Positions 15,959 through 24,688 of a stretch of DNA of 64,000 nucleotides are shown here, piece after piece. Source of the stretch: Arcicella aquatica (lineage in GTDB: Bacteria; Bacteroidota; Bacteroidia; Cytophagales; Spirosomataceae); NCBI RefSeq assembly GCF_034928825.1, contig NZ_JAYFUL010000023.1:20252-84251 (forward strand). The letters run 5' to 3'. The notes under the pieces are model-generated. The model saw nothing but the letters and a program-made list of their open reading frames with translations, was not told the DNA's origin and did no database searches. The number at the start of each line of letters is the position of its first letter. Positions within the stretch are counted from its first letter, which is position 1. The translations under genes were made by a program, and so were the position numbers.

Positions 15959-17587
15959 ATGGCAAAAGAATTATTTTTTGACACAGACGCTAGAGATAAA
16001 TTGAAAAGAGGCGTCGATACTTTAGCTAACGCTGTTAAAGTAACTTTAGGACCAAAAGGTCGTAACGTAATCATTGACAAGAAATTTGGTTCACCTTCAA
16101 TCACGAAAGATGGTGTTTCAGTAGCGAAAGAAATCGAATTAGAAGACGCCGTTGAAAATATGGGTGCTCAGTTAGTGAAAGAAGTAGCTTCTAAAACTGC
16201 TGATCAAGCTGGTGACGGTACTACTACTGCTACTGTATTGGCTCAAGCTATCTACACTATCGGTTCAAAAAACGTTGCTGCGGGTGCTAACCCAATGGAT
16301 TTGAAACGTGGTGTTGACAAAGCTGTTACGGCTGTTGTTGCTTCGTTGAAATCTCAATCAAAAGCAATCGAAACTTCACAACAAATTGCTCAAGTTGCTA
16401 CTATCTCTGCTAACTCGGATGCTACAATCGGTACAATGATTGCTGACGCGATGGACAAAGTTGGTCGTGAAGGTGTTATTACTGTTGAAGAAGCTCGTGG
16501 TACTGAAACTGAAGTTAAAACAGTAGAAGGTATGCAGTTCGACCGTGGATATTTATCTCCATATTTCGTAACTAATACTGAGAAAATGGAAGCTGAATTA
16601 GAGCGTCCGTTCATCTTGATTTCTGAGAAGAAAGTATCTTCAATGAAAGAATTATTACCAGTATTAGAAGGAGTTGCTCAAACTGGTCGCCCTTTGTTAA
16701 TCATTGCTGAAGATGTAGACGGAGAAGCTTTAGCTACTTTAGTAGTTAACAAAATCCGTGGTGCGCTGAAAGTTGCTGCTGTTAAAGCGCCAGGTTTCGG
16801 TGACCGTCGTAAGGCTATGTTAGAAGATATCGCAGTATTAACAGGTGGTACTGTAATTTCTGAAGAACGTGGTTTCAAATTAGAAAATGCTACAATTGAA
16901 TATTTAGGACAAGCTGAAAAAATCATCATCGACAAAGACAACACTACTGTTGTAAACGGAGTTGGTGCGAAAGATGGTATCGAAGCTCGTGTTAACCAAA
17001 TCAAAGCGCAAATCGAAAATACTACTTCTGATTACGACCGTGAGAAATTGCAAGAACGTTTGGCTAAATTGTCAGGTGGTGTTGCTATTCTTTACATCGG
17101 TGCTGCTACTGAAGTAGAAATGAAAGAAAAGAAAGACCGTGTTGACGATGCTCTTCACGCTACTCGTGCCGCTGTTGAAGAAGGTATCGTAGCTGGTGGT
17201 GGTGTTGCTTTAATCCGCGCTATCAAAGCATTAGACGGTTTAACTGGTGACAACGAAGACCAAACAACTGGTATCAACATTATCCGTCAAGCAATTGAGT
17301 CTCCATTGAGAACTATCGTTGCTAACGCTGGTGGTGAAGGTTCAGTAGTTGTTAACGCTGTTAAAGCTGGCGAAGGTGACTTCGGTTATAACGCTCGTGA
17401 AGACAAATACGAAGACATGATTGCTGCGGGTATCATCGACCCTACTAAAGTAACTCGTTTAGCATTAGAAAACGCTGCTTCTATCGCAGGTTTATTATTG
17501 ACTACTGAATGTGTTATTGCTGACAAACCAGCTGCTGAAGCTCCACACGCACACGGTGGTGGCGGCGGAATGGGTGGAATGATGTAA
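15959..17587 (+). CDS. groEL: Chaperonin GroEL
   Basis: A 542-residue Hsp60. Visible are the nucleotide-binding LGPKGRNV and DGTTTATVLAQ motifs near the N-terminus, the apical-domain segment LLIIAEDVDGEAL, the family signature AAVEEGIVAGGG and the C-terminal GGM-rich tail (GGGGGMGGMM). It forms the double-ring folding chamber with GroES. The length is normal. A terminator lies about 180 bp downstream, after another word-repeat element. Confidence 0.98.
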   Translation: MAKELFFDTDARDKLKRGVDTLANAVKVTLGPKGRNVIIDKKFGSPSITKDGVSVAKEIELEDAVENMGAQLVKEVASKTADQAGDGTTTATVLAQAIYTIGSKNVAAGANPMDLKRGVDKAVTAVVASLKSQSKAIETSQQIAQVATISANSDATIGTMIADAMDKVGREGVITVEEARGTETEVKTVEGMQFDRGYLSPYFVTNTEKMEAELERPFILISEKKVSSMKELLPVLEGVAQTGRPLLIIAEDVDGEALATLVVNKIRGALKVAAVKAPGFGDRRKAMLEDIAVLTGGTVISEERGFKLENATIEYLGQAEKIIIDKDNTTVVNGVGAKDGIEARVNQIKAQIENTTSDYDREKLQERLAKLSGGVAILYIGAATEVEMKEKKDRVDDALHATRAAVEEGIVAGGGVALIRAIKALDGLTGDNEDQTTGINIIRQAIESPLRTIVANAGGEGSVVVNAVKAGEGDFGYNAREDKYEDMIAAGIIDPTKVTRLALENAASIAGLLLTTECVIADKPAAEAPHAHGGGGGMGGMM

Positions 17588-17595
17588 AATCAGTT

Positions 17596-17760
17596 TTGAG
17601 TTAAGAGTTTAGAGTGAGGAGTTGAATATTTTACGCTACATTCTAAACTTTTAACTCAACACTCAAAAATATTAGTTTGGAAATTTGAGTTTGAAGATGG
17701 AATTAAATATCAATAATATATTTTCATTCCGCATTCGAAACTCAACACCCCACACTTAAA
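17596..17760. repeat. Inverted-repeat word element downstream of groEL
   Basis: TTGAGTTAAGAGTTTAGA (17596-17613) faces its near-perfect reverse complement at 17642-17659 (one mismatch). Further degenerate forms (AACTCAACAC, ACTTAAA) extend to about 17760. It is the same architecture as the other word-repeat spacers, with a third word set. Confidence 0.6.
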
Positions 17761-17764
17761 AAAG

Positions 17765-17798
17765 CTCCTTCAAGACCAATGGTTTTGAGGGAGTTTTT
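17765..17798 (+). terminator. groESL terminator
   Basis: A 13-bp stem (17765-17777 with 17781-17793, two G-U pairs), a 3-nt loop and a T5 run. Confidence 0.8.
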
Positions 17799-17837
17799 GT
17801 TTATTGCAGGAATATTCAAAATCAAGCGGTTTATTTT

Positions 17838-19091
17838 ATGGGAATCACCAAACATTGGGCAATATTTTTATCAAACAGTGCCAATAAACAAGTATTTATT
17901 CAACAGTTATTATCTCAAAAAGCAAAGGATATTTTTGCTGAATTGAATTCATTAGAAGGGATGCTGTTTTCAAGCCTTACAGTTAATGAATACATTGATG
18001 AAGAAAACAGGCATGGATTTACGGTGGTGACAAAACACTTGAACAGAAGTTTAAAGTCGATGTCTAGTGGTGAGCAGAAGAAAGCATTATTGAATTTTCT
18101 AGTCTCTCAAAAACCTGATTACCTTATTTTAGATAACCCTTTTGATAATTTAGACGTTGAAGCACAAGCATCTTTATTAGCAATGTTGTGTGAAATCAGT
18201 AGCCATACATCTTTGATACAATTGGTAAATCGTGAAAGAGATTTATTACCATTTATCAAAACTGTGGTAAGTATCGAGCAAAATAATCAATTGGTTTTGC
18301 ACGAACACCTTCCAACATTTCTTGAATCATATAGAAATACACAGACTTATTCTTTTTCAGGAGAAATCCCTCCTCCTATCAAGCATTATGATTTAGCCAA
18401 TCCTGAATTGATTAAGTTCAATAAAGTAGATGTAAGTTATGGCGAAAAACATATCCTAAAAGACATTACTTGGACAATCCATAAGAATGAATTTTGGCAT
18501 TTAATTGGGCCCAATGGCTCTGGAAAAACCACCATGCTATCGATGATTACGGGTGATAATCCAAAAGGATACGGGCAAGACTTAACCCTTTTTGGTAGAA
18601 GAAAAGGCACAGGTGAAACAGTTTGGTCTATTAAAAATAATATTGGTTATGTTACTCCTGCCATGACGGATTTGTTTACTGCTAGTCATACGTTAGAACA
18701 AATGTTGATGTCTGGCTTTTATGATTCGATTGGTTTGTATAATAAACCTTCTGATTTGCAAATCAAGCTCGCTAAACAATGGCTTACATTGATTGAGATG
18801 GATAAGCTCAAGAAGAAACCTTTCTTTATGCTTTCAGCGGGTCAACAACGCATGGCTTTGGTGGCTAGAGCCATGGTAAAACATCCACCATTATTGATTT
18901 TGGATGAAGCCATCGCTGGTTTAGATGACCATAATGCTTCATTAGTTATTTCCTTAATCAACAAATTTGCCAACGAAAGTGAAACGACAATTCTATACGT
19001 TTCGCATCGCACCGAAGAAGGGCTTTTTCCAAGAAATATATTTCAGTTATTTCCTTCTGAGGAAGGGTCTAGTGGGGTGGTGATGAAGTGA
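17838..19091 (+). CDS. ModF-like tandem ABC ATPase with degenerate first half
   Basis: A 417-residue soluble protein with two ABC ATPase halves and no membrane segments. The second half is intact: Walker A GPNGSGKT (224-231), signature LSAGQQRM, Walker B LLILDEAIAGLD. Its TGDNPKGYGQDLTLFGRRKG run closely resembles E. coli ModF. The first half keeps the signature (SSGEQKKA, 77-84) and a Walker B (YLILDNPF), but has no Walker A, and the catalytic Glu is Asn100. It should therefore bind nucleotide at one composite site only. ModF is linked to molybdenum uptake in proteobacteria by position; here no mod genes are nearby, so the role is open. Confidence 0.82.
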   Translation: MGITKHWAIFLSNSANKQVFIQQLLSQKAKDIFAELNSLEGMLFSSLTVNEYIDEENRHGFTVVTKHLNRSLKSMSSGEQKKALLNFLVSQKPDYLILDNPFDNLDVEAQASLLAMLCEISSHTSLIQLVNRERDLLPFIKTVVSIEQNNQLVLHEHLPTFLESYRNTQTYSFSGEIPPPIKHYDLANPELIKFNKVDVSYGEKHILKDITWTIHKNEFWHLIGPNGSGKTTMLSMITGDNPKGYGQDLTLFGRRKGTGETVWSIKNNIGYVTPAMTDLFTASHTLEQMLMSGFYDSIGLYNKPSDLQIKLAKQWLTLIEMDKLKKKPFFMLSAGQQRMALVARAMVKHPPLLILDEAIAGLDDHNASLVISLINKFANESETTILYVSHRTEEGLFPRNIFQLFPSEEGSSGVVMK

Positions 19092-19123
19092 TTAAAGTAT
19101 TTGATATATTTATTAAACGTAAA

Positions 19124-19150
19124 AAAGCCCATCGATAACCGACGGGCTTT
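19124..19150 (+). terminator. Hairpin after the ModF-like gene
   Basis: Stem AAAGCCC/GGGCTTT plus TCG/CGA with one mismatch (19124-19134, 19140-19150) and a 5-nt loop. The T run on the + strand is only three long, so termination may be partial; the A6 run before it gives a stronger T tract on the minus strand. Confidence 0.55.
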
Positions 19151-19263
19151 AAGTCTTTCACTTAATTACGTTTCTTAATATTAACTTTAAGAAAGAGGCT
19201 TGATTAAGCATTACATTGTAAATATAATACTAACTTTATAAAAATGCAAGCCACCTTTGAAAT

Positions 19264-19944
19264 ATGAATATTAATAAACTTGAACAATATCTATCACCGA
19301 CAAGATTCAATCGTTTTCTACAAGCGACCAATCATTCAGCCCTGAAAGCTGAAGAATTATATGGAGCCAATTTAAACGTTGCAAAATCTTTTTATCCAGT
19401 ATTAAATCTCTTTGAAATAGTATTACGGAACAGCATTGATATAAGTATATCGACTCATTTTGGTGATTCTGATTGGATAATAAATCAAAAAAATGGTTTT
19501 ATGAGCGATAAAAGTTTAATGGCATCTAATTTCTACCTAAAAAAATCAATAGAAAAAGCACAGAAAACAATTACAAATAAAAAAGTAACTGTAACATCAG
19601 GAAAAATAATAGCGGAACAATCTTTTGGTTTTTGGACAAGTCTTTTTGAAACACATCACTTCAAACTTATAGGTGGATGTGTAATTCAGATATTTAATAA
19701 CAAACCTAAACATATAAATAGGAATATTATCACTAAAAAACTAACTAAAATTAGAGAATTTAGGAATAGAATTTATCACAACGAACCAATTTGCTTTAAT
19801 GGTACAAATATTGACTTTACAGAAGCCAATCAGGTAAAAAATGAGATTTATAATTTACTAAAATGGATTGATACAGATTTAGCAACTTATGTTCAAAATT
19901 TCGATTCAATTGATGATGAAATTTTACTTGCTATGAATATATAA
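19264..19944 (+). CDS. Abi-like HEPN-domain protein (putative RNase, defence)
   Basis: A 226-residue helical protein resembling the Abi-like (Abi_2/AbiD-F) family. Hallmarks are LNLFEIVLRNSID in the N-terminal third and REFRNRIYHNEPI near the C-terminus, where R167-x4-H172 is the HEPN catalytic motif. HEPN Abi proteins usually cleave RNA, often tRNA, upon phage infection and so stop the host cell. No antitoxin gene is adjacent. The gene is AT-rich, stands alone between housekeeping genes and looks acquired. Activity and trigger are inferred from family only. Confidence 0.7.
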   Translation: MNINKLEQYLSPTRFNRFLQATNHSALKAEELYGANLNVAKSFYPVLNLFEIVLRNSIDISISTHFGDSDWIINQKNGFMSDKSLMASNFYLKKSIEKAQKTITNKKVTVTSGKIIAEQSFGFWTSLFETHHFKLIGGCVIQIFNNKPKHINRNIITKKLTKIREFRNRIYHNEPICFNGTNIDFTEANQVKNEIYNLLKWIDTDLATYVQNFDSIDDEILLAMNI

Positions 19945-20070
19945 GATAAGCATAATCTATATAAAAAACTCATTAAACCCATTCTAGCAATAATTATATT
20001 GATCCTAATACTTTTAAAAATACACTAAATAAAGGAGATAAAACCATTGTTAATCATATTGTAAAGAAAC

Positions 20071-20129
20071 TGAAATAGGTATAATAAAAAAGGAAGCCCG
20101 AAAGCCTCCTTTTTATTATACCTATTTCA
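20071..20129. terminator. Bidirectional terminator between the Abi-like gene and purL
   Basis: A long stem (TGAAATAGGTATAAT on the left and its complement on the right, continuing into A6/T5 tracts and GG/CC) with a short loop. It serves the convergent Abi-like gene and purL; the purL stop lies just to the right. Confidence 0.8.
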
Positions 20130-20134
20130 AATTC

Positions 20135-23100
20135 TTATTTCACCTCATTCTTAGCATCAATCCAAAGCCTTGCATTTACAAATGCCTCTAACCAAGGGCT
20201 TACTTCGTCATTTTTACGATTAGCTGGATAGTTTGCCCAGTTCCAAGGAAAAGTTGAGCGTTCAATGTGTGGCATGGTTACTAAGTGACGACCTGTGGCA
20301 TCACACATCATGGCTGTATTGAAATCTGAACCGTTTGGATTGGCTGGATAGGCTTCATAACCATATTTACCTACTATGTTATAACGCTCTTCTCCGTAAG
20401 GTAACACATATTTCCCTTCTCCATGCGATACCCAAACGCCTAAAGTAGTTCCTTCTAAAGTAGAAAGCATTACAGAATTGTTTTGCTGGATAGTCACCGA
20501 CGTAAAAATACTTTCGTGTTTATGCGATTCGTTGTGGTGCATTTTGCCGTGTACTTCATGGTCTGGATTAATCAATTCCAATTCCATAAATAACTGGCAA
20601 CCATTACAAATCCCTACTGAAAGTGTATCTTCTCGCGCAAAGAATTTCTTAAGAGCCGTATTGGCTTTTTCGTTATATAAGAAAGCACCAGCCCAACCTT
20701 TTGCAGAACCTAATACATCTGAGTTAGAAAACCCTCCTACTGCACCAATAAACTGAATGTCTTCTAATGTCTCACGACCAGCAATTAAGTCGGTCATGTG
20801 TACATCTTTTACGTCAAAACCAGCTAAGTACATGGCATTGGCCATTTCACGCTCAGAGTTTGAACCTTTCTCACGAATGATTGCCGCTTTTGGGCGAGTA
20901 GCAAGCGTACGATTATCAGTTAACTTTCCAGTAAATTGTGTTGGTAGCGTATACGTTAGTGGTTGGTTTTTGTAATTTGTATAACGTGCTAAAGCAGTAC
21001 CATTTTTTGATTGTTTTGAGTCTAATAAGAACGAGGTTTTGTACCAAACATCTCTTAATTCAGACACAGCGAAATCGAATGATACTTCATTGTTTTTCAC
21101 TGCCAAAGTATTGCCTTCTACTACTTCACCAATTTTAATGATATTGATATTGTTTTCAGCAAAAACAGCTTCCACAGAAGCATCTGCTTGGAATACCAAA
21201 GCAATATTTTCGTTGAACAAAGTTTTTACCGTATCAGCTTCTCCTAAACCAGAAAGGTCGATATTTGCCCCAAGGTTTACATCTGCAAAACACATTTCTA
21301 ATAAAGTAGTAATCAACCCTCCGCTACCAATATCATGACCTGCTTCTATTTTACCCGCTTTAATCAAGTCTTGGAAAGTATTAAAGGCTGTTTTGAAATA
21401 AGCCGAATCTTGAATGGTTGGTACATCAGTACCAATTTTATTCAAAATTTGTCCAAAAGAGCTACCTCCTAATTTAAAGCTATCTTTCGATAAGTTCAAA
21501 TAGTAAATCGCACCACCATTTCTTTGTAATACTGGCTCAACTATTTTGGTAATATCTGAACAATTTGCTCCTGCTGAGATAATCACCGTACCCGGTGCAA
21601 TTACTTCATCATTAGGATATTTTTGTTTCATCGAAAGTGAATCTTTCCCAGTTGGAATATTGATTCCTAATTCGATAGCAAAATCAGAACAACCTTTTAC
21701 GGCTTCATACAAACGTGCATCTTCCCCTGCGTTTTTACAAGCCCACATCCAGTTAGCCGAAAGCGAAACTGATTTTAAACCGTCTTTCAACGGAGCAAAG
21801 ACAATGTTTGATAATGCCTCAGCGATGGCATTACGAGAACCAGCCACAGGGTCAATCAAAGCCGTTACTGGCGAATGACCAATAGTGGTTGCAATACCTT
21901 CTTTTCCTTTGAAATCTAAGGCCATTACTCCAACATTGTTCAAAGGCAATTGTAAAGGCCCTGTACATTGTTGTTTTGCCACACGTCCGCCTACACAACG
22001 GTCAACTTTGTTGGTCAACCAATCTTTACAAGCGACAGCTTCTAATTGCAACACTTGCTCAAGATAAGCAGGAATTTCTGCTTCTGAATAAGCTAAATCT
22101 GCGTAATTACGTATTACGTTTTTATCTGCCATCACCACTTTTGGCGAGCTACCAAACATATCATCAATCGCAAAATCCATTGGTTTAGCACCAGTCGATT
22201 TCGATTCAAAAGTAAAGCGATGATTGCCCGTAATATCTCCAACAGTGTACATTGGCGAACGCTCACGGTCGGCTACTCTTTGAAGAATTTCTAAATCTTT
22301 CTCTCCAATCACCAAGCCCATACGTTCTTGCGATTCGTTTCCGATAATTTCTTTTGCCGAAAGTGTAGGGTCGCCTACTGGTAATTTATCTAAGTCAATC
22401 AATCCTCCTGTTTCTTCTACTAATTCCGACAAACAGTTTAGGTGTCCACCTGCACCGTGGTCGTGAATAGAAACGATTGGATTATGTTCTGATTCTACTA
22501 AACCTCTAATAGCATTGGCAGCACGTTTCTGCATTTCTGGGTTTGAACGTTGGATAGCATTCAATTCGATACCTGAGCCAAATGCACCTGTATCTGCTGA
22601 AGATACTGCTGCACCACCCATACCAATGCGGTAGTTTTCACCACCCAATACCACTACTTTATCTCCTATTGTTGGCTTTTGTTTTTTCGCTTGGCTTTCT
22701 TTACCATAACCAATACCACCAGCCAACATGATTACTTTATCAAAGCCTAATTTGCGGGCTTCTTCTTCATGCTCAAAAGTAAGCACAGAACCTGTAATCA
22801 ATGGTTGTCCGAATTTATTTCCAAAATCAGACGCACCATTTGAAGCTTTAATCAGAATATCCATTGGTGTTTGGTACAACCATTCACGTTCGTTCATCGC
22901 ATTTTCCCAAGGACGATTTTCGTCTAAACGAGAATACGAAGTCATATAAACCGCTGTACCAGCCAAAGGCAACGAACCTTGTCCACCTGCCAAACGGTCA
23001 CGAATCTCACCACCTGAGCCTGTTGCTGCCCCATTGAAAGGCTCTACAGTAGTTGGGAAGTTATGTGTTTCTGCTTTTACAGAAATAACAGAATCAAATT

Positions 23101-23830
23101 CTTTTTCTTCGTAAAAATCAGGCTTATCCGCTGATTTTGGCGCGAACTGTGTAACACGCGGTCCTTTAATAAAGGCTACGTTATCTTTATAGGCCGAAAC
23201 GATGTCGTTCGGATTAGTCTCAGATGTTTTCTTAATTAATTTGAATAACGAAGTTGGTTTTTCTTCTCCATCAATCACAAAAGTACCGTTGAATATTTTA
23301 TGGCGACAGTGTTCAGAGTTTACTTGTGAGAATCCAAATACTTCCGAGTCTGTTAATTTACGACCTAAACGTTCTGCTAAACCATTCAGATACCCTACTT
23401 CTTCTTCGCTTAAAGCTAGTCCTTCTTGTTTGTTATAGACAGCAATATCATCAATTTCTATAATCGGCTCAGGCTGCACATTAATCGTATATATCGACTG
23501 ATGCAATTGCGTATATTTTTGCGACAACATCGGGTCGAATTCCGTAAAATCTTCGTCAACTGCTTTAAACTCTTCAATACGGATAATCCCTTCGATACCC
23601 ATATTCTGAGTAATTTCAACAGCATTGGTACTCCACGGCGTAATCATTGCTGCACGTGGACCTACAAAAACGGCTTCCAAAGTAGCATTTTCTTGGTTTA
23701 CTACAGTAAAAGCATGGTCTTTTTTACTATTGAAAAGCCAAAAGAGTTTTTGAATATCCTCATCTGAAATAATGGCATACGTTTGCACGGCATAAACTGT
23801 GCTGGAGTGACTCCCGAAGAAATGAATCAT
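20135..23830 (-). CDS. purL: Phosphoribosylformylglycinamidine synthase (single-chain PurL)
   Basis: A 1231-residue FGAM synthase of the large proteobacterial/eukaryotic type. It carries out ATP- and glutamine-dependent conversion of FGAR to FGAM in purine synthesis. In order: an N-terminal PurS-like domain, the linker and first synthase half (SEVFGFSQVNSEHCRHKIF region, VKAETHNFPT, GGEIRDR), a second half, and a C-terminal glutaminase with nucleophile Cys1075 in GICNGCQLF. Length is close to the usual 1290. It is transcribed alone, with a candidate promoter and a structured leader. purC lies 8 kb away. Confidence 0.96.
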   Translation of the reverse strand: MIHFFGSHSSTVYAVQTYAIISDEDIQKLFWLFNSKKDHAFTVVNQENATLEAVFVGPRAAMITPWSTNAVEITQNMGIEGIIRIEEFKAVDEDFTEFDPMLSQKYTQLHQSIYTINVQPEPIIEIDDIAVYNKQEGLALSEEEVGYLNGLAERLGRKLTDSEVFGFSQVNSEHCRHKIFNGTFVIDGEEKPTSLFKLIKKTSETNPNDIVSAYKDNVAFIKGPRVTQFAPKSADKPDFYEEKEFDSVISVKAETHNFPTTVEPFNGAATGSGGEIRDRLAGGQGSLPLAGTAVYMTSYSRLDENRPWENAMNEREWLYQTPMDILIKASNGASDFGNKFGQPLITGSVLTFEHEEEARKLGFDKVIMLAGGIGYGKESQAKKQKPTIGDKVVVLGGENYRIGMGGAAVSSADTGAFGSGIELNAIQRSNPEMQKRAANAIRGLVESEHNPIVSIHDHGAGGHLNCLSELVEETGGLIDLDKLPVGDPTLSAKEIIGNESQERMGLVIGEKDLEILQRVADRERSPMYTVGDITGNHRFTFESKSTGAKPMDFAIDDMFGSSPKVVMADKNVIRNYADLAYSEAEIPAYLEQVLQLEAVACKDWLTNKVDRCVGGRVAKQQCTGPLQLPLNNVGVMALDFKGKEGIATTIGHSPVTALIDPVAGSRNAIAEALSNIVFAPLKDGLKSVSLSANWMWACKNAGEDARLYEAVKGCSDFAIELGINIPTGKDSLSMKQKYPNDEVIAPGTVIISAGANCSDITKIVEPVLQRNGGAIYYLNLSKDSFKLGGSSFGQILNKIGTDVPTIQDSAYFKTAFNTFQDLIKAGKIEAGHDIGSGGLITTLLEMCFADVNLGANIDLSGLGEADTVKTLFNENIALVFQADASVEAVFAENNINIIKIGEVVEGNTLAVKNNEVSFDFAVSELRDVWYKTSFLLDSKQSKNGTALARYTNYKNQPLTYTLPTQFTGKLTDNRTLATRPKAAIIREKGSNSEREMANAMYLAGFDVKDVHMTDLIAGRETLEDIQFIGAVGGFSNSDVLGSAKGWAGAFLYNEKANTALKKFFAREDTLSVGICNGCQLFMELELINPDHEVHGKMHHNESHKHESIFTSVTIQQNNSVMLSTLEGTTLGVWVSHGEGKYVLPYGEERYNIVGKYGYEAYPANPNGSDFNTAMMCDATGRHLVTMPHIERSTFPWNWANYPANRKNDEVSPWLEAFVNARLWIDAKNEVK

Positions 23831-23857
23831 GGTGATAGCAGATTGATAGTTGTTTGT

Positions 23858-23918
23858 CAGCTATTTTCACAAAAAGTGATAACAAAATAGCTGAATTACT
23901 AAAGAAAGTGCAAATTTA
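23858..23918 (-). promoter_or_regulatory. purL promoter and leader hairpin
   Basis: On the minus strand, TAAATTTG (23918-23911) matches the Bacteroidota -7 element exactly, with a TTTAG-like -33 about 24 nt upstream. The leader between it and purL holds a 10-bp perfect inverted repeat CAGCTATTTT/AAAATAGCTG (23858-23867, 23884-23893) with an inner TCAC/GTGA stem. It does not match the purine riboswitch. It may be a regulatory hairpin or an operator. Confidence 0.45.
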
Positions 23919-24055
23919 GGGGTTTTGAGAAAGAATACCTACTAAAATTTAGTTGATTCAAGGATGGCTATTAATACAACTGATAATCGTTGTGGATGAT
24001 TAATTCAATGTGAAGTATTTTTATATGACGAGCGTGACGCTCTTTTGTCTTTGGA

Positions 24056-24077
24056 GTCGTAGGTGAACCTACGACTA
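24056..24077. repeat. Palindromic element, copy 1
   Basis: AGTCGTAGGT-GA-ACCTACGACT, a perfect 10-bp inverted repeat. A second copy of the core lies at 24651-24676. Each sits 10-20 bp past the stop of a minus-strand lipoprotein gene. There is no T run, so it is REP-like rather than a plain terminator. A separate GAGCG-TGA-CGCTC hairpin lies at 24030-24042. Confidence 0.65.
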
Positions 24078-24094
24078 GAGGAAAGCCTTTTTCG

Positions 24095-24571
24095 TTACTT
24101 TCTTAATTCATACCAATTATCAATAATTTTTTTCCAATTACCCTTTATCTTCTCTGGATTTGTAATACGTGCTAACTGCGGAGGATTTTCTTCAAACATT
24201 ACATTTATAAAAACATCTAAATTTTTATCTACTTCTAAATAATTAATATTGTACTTTAAAAAACTCAGTGTAAGCATTTCTTTTTGCGTTGTATTTATGT
24301 TACAAGTATCTATTTGTAGGTGCTTACTTGTTTTTAAAATTGTATTCGTTTGGCTATTTACAGTTATTACAAGGGGGTGTTTACACTCGTCAGAATAAAC
24401 GAAGACGATAGGGTTCCCTTTATCAAAGCCTCTCACAAAAAATGAATTTCCACTAAATTTTGTAAAATCGTCATTTTTGAACTTTTTAAGAAAATTATCA
24501 TTTGGATTTTTTTCATCATTAGAGCAACTAGCCATTATAAATATTAACAGTATTTTCTTAAATATCATCAT
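24095..24571 (-). CDS. Small lipoprotein of unknown function
   Basis: 158 residues. The signal peptide ends in IMASC with lipid-acceptor Cys16. The mature part has an FVYSDECKHPLVITVNS stretch and two further cysteines, and ends in a Trp-containing segment (GNWKKIIDNWYELRK). No family is recognised. It is the first of three minus-strand lipoprotein genes in a row (24095-26005), which are unrelated in sequence and separated by 84-117 bp. A palindromic repeat flanks it on each side. Confidence 0.65.
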   Translation of the reverse strand: MMIFKKILLIFIMASCSNDEKNPNDNFLKKFKNDDFTKFSGNSFFVRGFDKGNPIVFVYSDECKHPLVITVNSQTNTILKTSKHLQIDTCNINTTQKEMLTLSFLKYNINYLEVDKNLDVFINVMFEENPPQLARITNPEKIKGNWKKIIDNWYELRK

Positions 24572-24650
24572 AACTTAAACTTTGTTAATTACGGTCAGCT
24601 TGATGTAGTATTACGCTTAATATCGTCAACTTAAGTTAAGACAACCGCCG

Positions 24651-24676
24651 CTGGTCGTAGGTTCACCTACGACCAG
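24651..24676. repeat. Palindromic element, copy 2
   Basis: CTGGTCGTAGGT-TC-ACCTACGACCAG, a perfect 12-bp inverted repeat sharing its core with 24056-24077. It lies just after the stop of the 24689-25507 gene. Confidence 0.65.
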
Positions 24677-24688
24677 TAGTAGAAGAAA

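Noticed and set aside
20438..23767. Multiple + strand open frames opposite purL
   Set aside because: They are shadows of the long purL frame with no independent support.
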